This document shows, one piece after another, positions 54,467 through 62,753 of a stretch of DNA of 64,000 bases. Position numbers and translations under genes: made by a program. The DNA comes from Brevibacillus fluminis (GTDB taxonomy: Bacteria > Bacillota > Bacilli > Brevibacillales > Brevibacillaceae), in assembly GCF_003710825.1 (NCBI RefSeq), contig NZ_RHHQ01000012.1, forward strand, positions 124,001-188,000, given 5' to 3'. Position 1 is the first letter of the stretch. Each line of letters opens with the position of its first letter. Below the pieces are notes generated by a model that ran no database searches, was not told where the DNA came from, and saw nothing but the letters and a program-made list of their open reading frames with translations.

Positions 54467-55474
54467 ATGGTAGAAACATTGGTAGTCGTCAAACGCGGTA
54501 ATCAGATCGAGAGCAGACATTCCGGAAGCATTGCAGTCGTCGATTATGAAGGAAATCAGCTGTATGCGGTAGGCGATGTAGGGCGCGTGACATTGACGCG
54601 CTCCGTCTTGAAGCCAATTCAGGCCATCCCGGTCATCCAGTCGGGAGCCGCTGACCGCTTTCTGTTTACCGATAAAGAAATATCCATTTGCTGCGGCTCT
54701 CACAATGGCGAGCAGCAGCATACGAAAGTGGTCGAGTCCATGCTGTTCCGCCTCGGGCTCACGGAGGAAAATCTCCAGTGCGGCGTACATGCGCCTTACA
54801 GCCAGGCAAGCTATGGGGAGTTGCTGCGCCAAGGTGTGGAGCCGACACCGATTCATAACAATTGTTCCGGCAAGCATGCGGGGATGCTGGCATTAGCCCT
54901 ACAACTGCAAAGCGACATCAGTACTTATCACCATCTGGAGCACCCGGTGCAGCGCAAAATCGAGGAGGCACTTCTCGCACTGTCCGGACTGAAGGGAGAC
55001 GAGCTGGTCACGGAAATCGACGGCTGTGGCGTGCCAACGTTCGGGCTGCCGCTGCACAACCTAGCCCATGTGTATGCCCAGCTGGCCCATCCGGAAAAGC
55101 TCGATTCCCTCTCGTTGCGCACGACGGTGAAACGGATCGTCTCTTCCATGATGGCGTATCCGGAGATGGTGAGCGGTACCGACGAATTTTGTACCGATGT
55201 CATGCGCGCGCTGCCAGGAAAGGTGCTGGCCAAGGGCGGGGCAGAGGGCGTTTATTGCATGGGGCTGCCGGAAAAAGGAATCGGCATCGCGATCAAGATC
55301 GATGACGGGGCTTTTCGCGCGGCGTATCCTGCTGCGATGGAAGTGTTGAAGCAGCTAGGTGTGCTGGACGCAAAGGAGGAGGAGGCGCTGCTGAACTATC
55401 GCAAACCGCCGATCACCAACCGCCGCAAAGAAATGGTGGGGGTAATCGAACCTGTTTTCGCGTTGAACGAATAA
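54467..55474 (+). CDS. Asparaginase-II-family amidohydrolase
   Basis: 335 residues of the L-asparaginase II (Rhizobium-type, PF06089) family: SGSIAVVDYEGNQLYAVGD start, TRSVLKPIQAIP with the conserved Ser-Lys, CCGSHNGEQQH and HNNCSGKHAGML with the metal/thiol Cys, and EIDGCGVPTFGLPL. Characterised members hydrolyse L-asparagine to aspartate and ammonia. In an operon with a dipeptide importer and cyanophycinase, action on beta-aspartyl dipeptides (isoaspartyl peptidase-like) is plausible but unproved. Confidence 0.85.
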   Translation: MVETLVVVKRGNQIESRHSGSIAVVDYEGNQLYAVGDVGRVTLTRSVLKPIQAIPVIQSGAADRFLFTDKEISICCGSHNGEQQHTKVVESMLFRLGLTEENLQCGVHAPYSQASYGELLRQGVEPTPIHNNCSGKHAGMLALALQLQSDISTYHHLEHPVQRKIEEALLALSGLKGDELVTEIDGCGVPTFGLPLHNLAHVYAQLAHPEKLDSLSLRTTVKRIVSSMMAYPEMVSGTDEFCTDVMRALPGKVLAKGGAEGVYCMGLPEKGIGIAIKIDDGAFRAAYPAAMEVLKQLGVLDAKEEEALLNYRKPPITNRRKEMVGVIEPVFALNE

Positions 55475-55499
55475 CCAATCGAAAAAGGAGTGCATGGGT

Positions 55500-56759
55500 A
55501 TGAAAAAGTTTGGCAAAAAAGTGCAGTCGTTTTTGTTGGCAGGGGTTATGCTTGTGGCATCACTCGGATTCGGAGGTAGCGTTTGGGCGGAGGAGCCAGC
55601 TGCTTCGCAGGATGAAGCAGCGCAGGACGCTCTCGCGGCGAAAGCGAAAGGAAGCCTCGTCATCATTGGCGGGGCTCAGCAGCGGGACAATGCTGCGATT
55701 CACGAAAAGATGATCGAGCTGGCAGGCGGCAAGGACAAGGCAATTATCGGCATCTTCCCAACGGCGAGCGGCTCGATGTCGTCGTCGAAAGAAATGAAGG
55801 AAGATTTCGAATATTACGGGGTGCCTGCCGACCATGTCAAAATCATCGACATCACCAAGGACAATTATCAAGACAAGGTGAACAACGATGACATCGTAGC
55901 TCAGATCGCCGAGACAAACGCGCTCTTTTTCGTAGGCGGTGACCAGGCGCGGATCACCAAAGCGTTTTACAATCCGGACGGCAGCAACACCAAGGCGCTG
56001 GATGCTGTCTGGGATGTGTACAACAAAGGCGGCATGATCGCCGGAACGTCCGCAGGCGCCGCGATCATGTCCAAAACGATGATTGCCAACACCGATTCGC
56101 TCGGCGCGCTTTTGAACGGCGTAACCTATGATGACACGAAGCCTGGACTGTGGGTCACCAAAGGACTCGGCTTCTTCAACGGAGGCATCGTTGACCAGCA
56201 TTTCAGCAAACGCGGTCGTCTGGGTCGACTGGTCGTCGCCCTAGTTGCCGAGAAGCAAAAATACGGCTTTGGTATCGATGAAAACTCTGCGATGGTAGTC
56301 ACCGGCAACACGATCGAGGTCATCGGCGCAAGCGGCTTGTTCATCGTGGATGCATCCAAGGCGTCCGTTTCCAAAAGCGGTGTGTACAAAGGAATCGACG
56401 TATCGTATATCGAGAAAGGCGACAAGTACAATTACGTGAGCAAACGCTTTACACTCGCCAAGGAAAAAGTAGCGATTGAGCCGGGGAAAGAATACTATGA
56501 GGGCAATACGCTCAACACGAGCGTGTTCGGGCTCGATGCCGCTAAAGTCATGCTGCTCGACGATCTGATGGACAACACGGCAAAAGAATCGGTCGGCGTC
56601 GCATTCGGCTTGGAAAACAATGGCGCTGGCGTCAAGGTCGTCTTCAGCAAAAATAAGAATACAAAAGGCTACTATGACGAAACCGAGTATGCGTCATCTG
56701 CCCTGCATGTGGATATGACGATTACGCCGATCGAAGTGACGATCAAGGAGAAGAAATAG
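55500..56759 (+). CDS. Secreted cyanophycinase
   Basis: 419 residues with a Sec signal peptide (KKFGKKVQSFLLAGVMLV, cleavage near VWA). Then the S51/CphB peptidase fold: SLVIIGGAQQRDN, FFVGGDQARI, nucleophile Ser184 in IAGTSAGAAIMS, and the cyanophycinase-specific DQHFSKRGRLGRL. A C-terminal extension of about 120 residues is unique to secreted types. Cyanophycinases cleave multi-L-arginyl-poly-L-aspartate to beta-Asp-Arg. The extracellular form implies scavenging of polymer released by other cells. Last gene of the sigma-54 operon. Confidence 0.93.
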   Translation: MKKFGKKVQSFLLAGVMLVASLGFGGSVWAEEPAASQDEAAQDALAAKAKGSLVIIGGAQQRDNAAIHEKMIELAGGKDKAIIGIFPTASGSMSSSKEMKEDFEYYGVPADHVKIIDITKDNYQDKVNNDDIVAQIAETNALFFVGGDQARITKAFYNPDGSNTKALDAVWDVYNKGGMIAGTSAGAAIMSKTMIANTDSLGALLNGVTYDDTKPGLWVTKGLGFFNGGIVDQHFSKRGRLGRLVVALVAEKQKYGFGIDENSAMVVTGNTIEVIGASGLFIVDASKASVSKSGVYKGIDVSYIEKGDKYNYVSKRFTLAKEKVAIEPGKEYYEGNTLNTSVFGLDAAKVMLLDDLMDNTAKESVGVAFGLENNGAGVKVVFSKNKNTKGYYDETEYASSALHVDMTITPIEVTIKEKK

Positions 56760-56776
56760 GGAGCGCAACTCACGCT

Positions 56777-56826
56777 AAAAACCGTTCAGGACATGCGAAG
56801 GGTGCATGTCTGGACGGTTTTTTCTT
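56777..56826 (+). terminator. Terminator of the cyanophycin operon
   Basis: ACATGC/GCATGT core extended by ACCGT/ACGGT on the flanks with two mismatches, then TTTTTTCTTT. It also serves the facing DUF1772 gene. Confidence 0.85.
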
Positions 56827-56845
56827 TCACCTCGGAAGACACTGA

Positions 56846-57325
56846 TCATTGGCGCAGCGCGACGATGTAAGCAGCTAGGGCTGCGAGTGAGGCAATCGTC
56901 CGCACATGGTTCCATGCTACCCAATCGGATAGGTAACAAGTCCACAGCGCGGCTCCCTCGGGGCTTGTGGGGGAGGCGGCGGCCAATGCGTCATTAAGCG
57001 GCACATTGCATGCAACCGTCACCAGAAAAGCGCCAACTACATACAGCACGCCTCCTGCGAGGAGATAGATTGCACCCGGCGTCCCCCATTTGAAACAGGC
57101 GATCACCCCCAACACGAGGCTCAACAGCGCTGTCACCATAAACACGAATAGAAACAAAGTGGTCACTATGGTGCTATTGATCGATTGCATGGCTGCGATG
57201 CCCTGCGCGGCAGGGAGGCGGGAGAGTGCGGTCATCACGAATGTGGAGAAGGCGAAAAAGACGCCAGCCATCAATCCACAGCCGAGTGCGGAGGCAAACG
57301 TCAGTCCGGAAAGCAGGCTATTCAC
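56846..57325 (-). CDS. DUF1772-type membrane protein
   Basis: 159 residues, four helices. GLMAGVFFAFSTFVMTALSRLP and the later VTVACNVPLNDAL with WNHVRTIASLAAL match the DUF1772 (anthrone-oxygenase-like) family. Function in bacteria unknown. The GTG at 57325 has GGGGAGGG at good spacing; the upstream GTG at 57346 overlaps that SD. Confidence 0.75.
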   Translation of the reverse strand: MNSLLSGLTFASALGCGLMAGVFFAFSTFVMTALSRLPAAQGIAAMQSINSTIVTTLFLFVFMVTALLSLVLGVIACFKWGTPGAIYLLAGGVLYVVGAFLVTVACNVPLNDALAAASPTSPEGAALWTCYLSDWVAWNHVRTIASLAALAAYIVALRQ

Positions 57326-57600
57326 TGCGCCAGCCCTCCCCGACACCAGCTGCGGCGGTAGTTTTCATCACAAGTGCAATCTGCTCATTCATGCGATCCT
57401 CTCCCATCAAATATTTTTTTACTGGCAAGCAAGCAGAAGTTTATATTTATTTCCTTAATTTGTAAAGTGTTGTTTTCTCTTGTCCATGAAGGACGCTTCA
57501 TCAAAACTCAACATCACTATACATTGGCTTCATGCCGCGCTAACATTCCCGTAGTAAGATGAACAGCGTAGAGATGAACAAATGAGCGGGAGGATTCCAA

Positions 57601-57747
57601 ATGCTGACCAAATTCCTTCGGTGGATGCTGTCCGAAACAGAAGACGTACACGTTGAGCGGAAACTGTATGTACAAAATGAAATCAACCAATTCGTGCCGA
57701 GCAATCCAGGTATGGCAATGGGGGCCAACCTGCTGTATCGGTCTTGA
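57601..57747 (+). CDS. Small protein, 48 residues, unknown
   Basis: Reads MLTKFLRWMLSETEDVHVER and ends NLLYRS. GGGAGGA stands seven bases before the ATG, and a strong terminator follows the stop, so it has the layout of a true small gene. No family recognised; mostly soluble, mixed charge. Confidence 0.6.
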   Translation: MLTKFLRWMLSETEDVHVERKLYVQNEINQFVPSNPGMAMGANLLYRS

Positions 57748-57770
57748 GCAAAAGCCGCAGCAGGCGAACG

Positions 57771-57820
57771 AAAAGCCGTCCGATAAATGTAGGGGATACA
57801 TTTGCGGGCGGCTTTTGTTC
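57771..57820 (+). terminator. Terminator after the small protein gene
   Basis: AAAAGCCGTCCG (57771-57782) with CGGGCGGCTTTT (57805-57816) and inner AAATGTA/TACATTT, then GTTC. Confidence 0.8.
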
Positions 57821-57887
57821 ATTAAACCAAACAGGGAGATGCGTGAAATCGCGTGTTTTCACTACACAGCTTGGGGGGAACGGGAAG

Positions 57888-58853
57888 ATGGATACGGGAA
57901 GTCATCTTTTGCTGGGAATGTCGCTTGCGGGACTGGCGTATGCAGATCCTGTGGTGGCGCTTCATCCTGAGATCGCGCATGCCGTCATAATCGGTACGGT
58001 GATCGGTTCGGTCGCGCCTGATTTTGACACGTTGGTTCGATTGCGCGGATACGCCTTTTATATCCGCCACCACCGTGGGATCAGCCATTCCATTCCGGCG
58101 TTGTTCTTGTGGCCAGCCGTTATTTCAGGTTCAATCATTTTATGTAGTGAGCTTTCACATGGCTGGTTTTCCTTGTTTCTCTGGACGTTAGCGGCTGTTG
58201 TACTGCATGTTGGACTGGATATGTGTAACACGTACGGCGTGCAATCACTTCGACCTTTTTCCAAAGCATGGGTGCACCTCGACATTTTGAGCATTTTCGA
58301 GCCGTTCCTGTTCTTTTTGCATCTTGCAGGCATTGTGGCCTGGTGGCTGCATGTAGGCATTGCGCCGGGCGTGCTGTTCGGCTGGATTTATGTCATAAGC
58401 GGCTTGTACATTGTGATACGGGTGAGGCAGCACCGTGCGTTGATTCGGCTGATCAAAGCGCACAGCAATAAGAAGGGCCAGTGCCATGTCTTTCCACAGC
58501 TGAGTTGGTTCCGCTGGCAGTATTTGCTGGAAGGTGAGCAGGCGTTTTATACCGGCATAATCGAACGTGGACGCATCATGAGCGGTGAGGTATTTTCCAA
58601 GCAGGAGAAAAACGACGTCATTCAGGCGACGGTTGGGACAGACGGGGTTCGCGCATTTCTGGCGTTTGCGCAGCGTGTCCACGTCACGTGCTTGGAATTG
58701 CAGGACGGGTATCATGTACGGTGGAGCGATGTGCGCTTCTGGCATGGACAAAAGCTACCGTTTGGTGTAGATGTCCGGCTGGACCGGGAGCTGAATGTCA
58801 TCAGCTGCTCGCTCGGCTGGCGCAAAAAGGTGTGGGAGCCGCCGTTCGTGTAA
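57888..58853 (+). CDS. yfhP: YfhP-type membrane-bound metal-dependent hydrolase
   Basis: 321 residues. The opening MDTGSHLLLGMSLAGLAYADP, then APDFDTLVRL, HHRGISHSIPAL and GLDMCNTYGVQSLRPFSKAW follow B. subtilis YfhP (YdjM/LexA-regulated membrane hydrolase family, PF04307) closely. His/Asp residues in those motifs would bind metal in the membrane. Function in the cell is unknown; YfhP is reported as a regulator or neighbour of lipid genes in Bacillus. The ATG at 57888 carries GGGGGAACGGG; a longer frame to 57744 overlaps the upstream terminator and is rejected. Confidence 0.88.
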   Translation: MDTGSHLLLGMSLAGLAYADPVVALHPEIAHAVIIGTVIGSVAPDFDTLVRLRGYAFYIRHHRGISHSIPALFLWPAVISGSIILCSELSHGWFSLFLWTLAAVVLHVGLDMCNTYGVQSLRPFSKAWVHLDILSIFEPFLFFLHLAGIVAWWLHVGIAPGVLFGWIYVISGLYIVIRVRQHRALIRLIKAHSNKKGQCHVFPQLSWFRWQYLLEGEQAFYTGIIERGRIMSGEVFSKQEKNDVIQATVGTDGVRAFLAFAQRVHVTCLELQDGYHVRWSDVRFWHGQKLPFGVDVRLDRELNVISCSLGWRKKVWEPPFV

Positions 58854-58996
58854 GTGCGCTACCCCGGCTACGCCGCCAGTAGGAGCCAACCCTCCGGAAA
58901 TATCATGCGGCATTCAACCTGACGATGGATATACTTTCTTGTCGAATCTCGTATACTTTGAATAGTTCGACATTCTTCATAATGGAGGGTAGGACA

Positions 58997-59407
58997 ATGA
59001 AAGGTATCATTTGGCTGCGTATTGCGGTCGTCTACTTCGTTATCGGGGTCGTTTTTGGAATGGGGATCGGTATCGCCCAGCTGTTCCAGCTTGCCACCGT
59101 TCACGCGCACATCAACCTGCTCGGCTGGGTATCGCTCGCACTCGCTGGCATCATTTACTGTCTATTCCCGCAAGCGGGCGTCGGCAAGTTGGGGAAATGG
59201 CATTTTTGGCTGCACAACATCGGCTTGCCGCTGATGGTCATCGGCTTGTATCTGGAGATCATGCAGCTCTCGACGCTGCCCTTGATCCAGATCGGCGGGA
59301 TCGTGGCCATTATCGGGATCATTTTGTTTTTGATCAACGTTTTTGTCAACGTGAAGGAAAGCACGTTCGTTTTTGGGAAATCGGGGAGCAATAAGTTTTC
59401 GTCTTGA
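58997..59407 (+). CDS. Short haem-copper-oxidase-subunit-I-like membrane protein
   Basis: 136 residues, four helices. HAHINLLGWVSLALAGIIYCLFP carries the His pair in the second helix that resembles the haem-ligand helix of CcoN/NorB-type oxidases. Stand-alone proteins of this size are common in Bacillales and their role is unknown (possibly respiratory assembly or a cbb3-like relic). SD GGAGGGTAGG before the ATG. Confidence 0.75.
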   Translation: MKGIIWLRIAVVYFVIGVVFGMGIGIAQLFQLATVHAHINLLGWVSLALAGIIYCLFPQAGVGKLGKWHFWLHNIGLPLMVIGLYLEIMQLSTLPLIQIGGIVAIIGIILFLINVFVNVKESTFVFGKSGSNKFSS

Positions 59408-59422
59408 AAATGCCAGCAAGGC

Positions 59423-59473
59423 AAAAAGATGGCAGCATGGGCCGGATTGGACGGTTCCCGCTGCCATCTTTTT
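59423..59473 (+). terminator. Terminator after the oxidase-like gene
   Basis: AAAAAGATGGCAGC (59423-59436) with GCTGCCATCTTTTT (59460-59473): perfect 14-bp stem. Confidence 0.93.
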
Positions 59474-59495
59474 GTACAGATAAGAATTTATAAAA

Positions 59496-59539
59496 TTCTT
59501 ATCCAGTATAAGTTCAACCGCTGCTCCGCCAAAAGCTTG
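59496..59539 (+). promoter_or_regulatory. Leader element shared with the H-NOX operon leader (copy B)
   Basis: Positions 59496-59520 repeat copy A at 24753 with two mismatches, and AAAAGCTTG follows 10 bases later. The dyad here is CTTATCCAGTATAAG, one arm mismatch. The nudix gene starts about 120 bases downstream. Confidence 0.45.
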
Positions 59540-59656
59540 TCGTAGCCAGGTTTTCTAATGCATGAAAGGGAATGCTTGCTTTTAGGCCGAGGAAGATTGT
59601 ACCATCACGGTAACGCAGGCGAGGAAGAGATCACGAAATGGGAGAGGGAAAGCCGG

Positions 59657-60271
59657 ATGGAGCAACTCACAATCTACAACGAAAACATGGAAAAAATCGG
59701 CGTCATGGAGCGTGAACAGGTGCACAAGGAGGGCTGGTGGCATGAGACCTTTCACTGCTGGTTCGTCAAAATCGTGGCGGGGGAGCTGTACCTGTACGTC
59801 CAGAAGCGCCAGGCGGGCAAAGATACCTTTCCCGAAAAATTCGACATCACTGCAGCAGGTCATTTGCGCGCGCACGAATCGCCGGAGGACGGGCAGCGCG
59901 AGGTCGCGGAGGAGCTGGGCATCGAGGTCGATTTTGCCCAGTTTGTGCCGCTTGGCATCTTTGCGGATGAAGGTGCCTTTCAAGAGCTGATCGACCGGGA
60001 GTTTTGCCATGTCTACGCCTATCGAAGCGAGCATGCGCTATCCGACTTCCACCTGCAGCTCGAGGAAGTATCCGGAATGTACCTCATCAAGCTCCAAGAT
60101 ATGATCGACCTGTTCGCAGGAAAAATCGAGAATCTCCAGGCAAACGGCTTTGAAGCGACCGCCACAGAGCGGACCGATTTAACCGTTACATTGACAGTGA
60201 CTGACTTTGTCCCGCATCAGACGCATTATTATCAAGGCGTATTCGGTAAAATCATCGAGGTTTTCGCGTAA
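59657..60271 (+). CDS. Nudix hydrolase
   Basis: 204 residues. The Nudix box runs from GHLRAHESPEDGQREVAEEL into GIEV (G-x5-E-x7-REVAEELG), close to isopentenyl-diphosphate-isomerase/YfcD-type Nudix proteins: EGWWHETFHCWFV and the RQAGKDTFPEKFDIT segment before it are typical. It hydrolyses or isomerises a diphosphate; the substrate is uncertain. The start at 59657 has GAGAGGGAAAG upstream and matches the family N-terminus. Confidence 0.88.
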   Translation: MEQLTIYNENMEKIGVMEREQVHKEGWWHETFHCWFVKIVAGELYLYVQKRQAGKDTFPEKFDITAAGHLRAHESPEDGQREVAEELGIEVDFAQFVPLGIFADEGAFQELIDREFCHVYAYRSEHALSDFHLQLEEVSGMYLIKLQDMIDLFAGKIENLQANGFEATATERTDLTVTLTVTDFVPHQTHYYQGVFGKIIEVFA

Positions 60272-60292
60272 CTGCCGACCGGCTTGCAACGG

Positions 60293-60339
60293 AAAAAGGA
60301 ACGGAAGCTTGGCGATGCTTGCCAGCTCCGTTCCTTTTT
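60293..60339. terminator. Bidirectional terminator
   Basis: AAAAAGGAACGGA (60293-60305) with TCCGTTCCTTTTT (60327-60339), inner GGC/GCC. Serves the Nudix gene and the facing molybdate regulator. Confidence 0.92.
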
Positions 60340-60348
60340 GATTCCGGT

Positions 60349-61320
60349 TCAATCCGTCTCATACAAAACCATTCCCATTCGTGAAATGTCATAGCCACCG
60401 AGCCCATGCACTTCCTTCTGGAACGCCTCCGAACGCAAAATCGTAAGCACGGTTTGAATCAGCTGCTGGTTTTCCGCCGTTTTCAGCAAAACGAGATCAT
60501 AGCTTTCCTGGATGAGCGGGACAAAATCGATGCCGGCAAGCCGCGCTGCTTTTTCGATGCCGACCCCCACGTCCGCCTGACCGCTCGCGATCACGCTGGC
60601 GACGCCAAGATGGCTGGTCTCCTCAAAACCATAACCGATAAGCTGGTGCCTCGGAATTTGGTGAATCCGCAGCTGCTCATCAAGTAAAACGCGTGCGCCA
60701 GAGCCTTTTTCCCGATTGACCAGCTTGAGTCCAGGCCGCTGCAAGTCAGTCCAGGTCTGCAGCTGGAACGGATTGCCCTTTTGCACATACAGTCCTGCCC
60801 AGCGCGTCATGACATGAACGACCAGATACGACTCGCTGAGCAACATTTTGCGGATGTAAGGCAGATTGTACTCATTCGCATCCGCGTCCAGCAAATGAGT
60901 GCTGACCACATCGGACTCGCCTCTGAACATCGAGATCAGACTGTTCAGGCTTCCGGTATGGGTGCGGAGCGGACGGATGCCGATCTGTTGCTTTTCGATG
61001 TGTGCGGCAAGCAGATCGAGGCAAATATCCTGCCCGCTGATGATGATGGGGCGGGGTGCGGAGGTTTTGGCTGCGGAATTGCCAGGTACGTGTGCAGTCG
61101 CTTGCGCTGCGGGCAAGACGGCAGCAGGCGATTTGACCGCTACGTGCTCGCCTTTGGAACGGAGCTTGTATGCCTCTAGATCGGCTGCGTCCACACGCAT
61201 TTGCCGACCGACGCGATAGGCGGGCAGCTCCCCTTTTTTGATCAGATCATAGACGGTCAATTTGGAGACGCGTAATAATTGGGCAATCTCCTCCGTTGTA
61301 TAGGAAATCTCATTCGACAA
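60349..61320 (-). CDS. Helix-turn-helix regulator with periplasmic-binding-like domain (molybdate type)
   Basis: 323 residues. N-terminal excisionase/MerR-like HTH (YTTEEIAQLLRVSKLTVYDL), a flexible Ala/Pro linker, then a PBP2-like domain (HTGSLNSLISMFRGESDVVSTHLLD, VNREKGSGARVLLDEQL). This one-component layout, next to molybdate transport genes, is used to sense molybdate/tungstate or molybdopterin. GGAGGAAGC favours a TTG start at 61320; an ATG at 61374 would add 18 residues without SD. Divergent from modA, so it probably controls the shared region. Confidence 0.85.
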   Translation of the reverse strand: MSNEISYTTEEIAQLLRVSKLTVYDLIKKGELPAYRVGRQMRVDAADLEAYKLRSKGEHVAVKSPAAVLPAAQATAHVPGNSAAKTSAPRPIIISGQDICLDLLAAHIEKQQIGIRPLRTHTGSLNSLISMFRGESDVVSTHLLDADANEYNLPYIRKMLLSESYLVVHVMTRWAGLYVQKGNPFQLQTWTDLQRPGLKLVNREKGSGARVLLDEQLRIHQIPRHQLIGYGFEETSHLGVASVIASGQADVGVGIEKAARLAGIDFVPLIQESYDLVLLKTAENQQLIQTVLTILRSEAFQKEVHGLGGYDISRMGMVLYETD

Positions 61321-61558
61321 GTTGCTTCCTCCCCGTGACATCGACACAGAACGATTCTGCTCATTTCTTTTCATTATAAACCTTTTGTATCAGTCGCTCC
61401 ATGCTGTGAAGAAAGCATTCGTTAATATAAATAGATATATTTAGTTATAATTAGTTTTGAGAAAATGTGTATTTCAAGAAATAAAATATGGCTAATTATC
61501 TTTAGATATATATAATTGTAAATAGAATGCAACGAAAGTAGCGAAGGAGTGAAAGAAG
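61321..61558. promoter_or_regulatory. AT-rich divergent control region with a 20-bp inverted repeat
   Basis: ATATATTTAGTTATAATTAG (61435-61454) is repeated in inverted orientation as CTAATTATCTTTAGATATAT (61492-61511), 16 of 20 positions matching, 37 bp apart. They flank a possible modA promoter: TTGAGA (61457) with TAAAAT (61482), spacer 19. Candidate operators for the divergent regulator. Confidence 0.5.
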
Positions 61559-62716
61559 TTGAGTAAGCAACGCAAGTCTGTTCTTTTTCTGTTCCTGTTT
61601 TGCCTGAGCCTGCTCACGGCGCAGGTTTTGCCTGCTTCAGCGGTTGTGGCACAAGCGGCTGCGGCAATCAATGTAAAAGTGGATGGACATCATCTATCGG
61701 TCAGCCAGCCGCCTGTCATCAAAAATGGCAGAATGCTGGTACCGATGCGCGATATTTTTGAAGCGTTGGGTGCCCGTGTGACGTGGAACGGAGCGAATAA
61801 GACGGCAACTGCCGTACAAGGCTCCACCACGATTGTGTTGACAATCGGGCAAAAAACCGCGAAAGTCAACCAGTCGAGCAAAGCGCTTGACGAAGCGGCG
61901 CAAATTATCAGTGGCAAAACGATGGTGCCGGTTCGCTTTGTCAGCGAAACATTCGGTGCAAAAGTGATTTGGAACGAGCATGCCCGTACCGTGGCAGTCG
62001 TCACGCCGAAGCTTGCGAACCAAAAAGCGGATTTGACTATTTCGGCTGCTGCGAGTCTGACCGATGCCTTGAATGAACTGAAGACCTCATTTAACGCGGA
62101 TTATCCGAACTATCATCTGACCTTCACATTTGGCAGCTCTGGTAAGTTGGCCACGCAGATTCAGCAAGGGGCGCCTGCGGATGTGTTTCTGTCCGCTAGC
62201 AAAAAAGATATGGATACATTGGAAGCAAGTAAGCTGATCACAACGTCGACACGCGTCAATTTCGCAGAAAACCGCCTTGTGCTGATTGCGCCGAAAGATA
62301 CCAAGCTGCCTGTGGCCGGCTTTGACAAGATCAACCCGGATGCCATCAAGCAAATGGCAATCGGCAACCCGGACAGCGTGCCTGCTGGTCGCTATGCCAA
62401 AGAAACGCTGATGAATGTAGGGCTGTGGGACAAGCTGCAAAGCAAAATCGTGTTTGCCAGCGATGTTCGCCAGGTGTTAACCTATGTAGAGTCGGGGAAT
62501 GTTGATTTGGGCGCGGTTTATACGTCCGATGCACTTTCCACGGATAAAGTCAAAATCTTGGCGATCGCTGACACGAAATGGCACAGCCCGATCGTCTATC
62601 CGGGCGCGGTCGTCAATACGTCCAAATTCGCTTCTGAAGCGGACGTTTTCCTTGATTACTTGAACAGCGAAAAAGCGATGCTGATCCTCTCGAAGCATGG
62701 CTTCTATGTAAAATAA
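61559..62716 (+). CDS. modA: Molybdate-binding protein ModA fused to an N-terminal copper-amine-oxidase-N ('stalk') domain
   Basis: 385 residues. Signal peptide without lipobox (VLFLFLFCLSLLTAQVLPASA), then a Cu_amine_oxidN1-type stalk domain (about 35-150: PVIKNGRMLVPMRDIFEALGA and GKTMVPVRFVSETFGA), then ModA (about 160-385: ISAAASLTDALNELKTSF, GSSGKLATQIQQGAPADVFLSAS, VYTSDALST). Normal ModA is about 230-250 residues and often a lipoprotein; here the stalk domain may replace the lipid anchor by binding the wall or surface. TTG start with AAGGAGTG. Co-transcribed with modB and modC. Confidence 0.9.
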   Translation: MSKQRKSVLFLFLFCLSLLTAQVLPASAVVAQAAAAINVKVDGHHLSVSQPPVIKNGRMLVPMRDIFEALGARVTWNGANKTATAVQGSTTIVLTIGQKTAKVNQSSKALDEAAQIISGKTMVPVRFVSETFGAKVIWNEHARTVAVVTPKLANQKADLTISAAASLTDALNELKTSFNADYPNYHLTFTFGSSGKLATQIQQGAPADVFLSASKKDMDTLEASKLITTSTRVNFAENRLVLIAPKDTKLPVAGFDKINPDAIKQMAIGNPDSVPAGRYAKETLMNVGLWDKLQSKIVFASDVRQVLTYVESGNVDLGAVYTSDALSTDKVKILAIADTKWHSPIVYPGAVVNTSKFASEADVFLDYLNSEKAMLILSKHGFYVK

Positions 62717-62753
62717 GCAAGTAGTAGCGGTTGAATTGAGAAAGGTGGCTATC

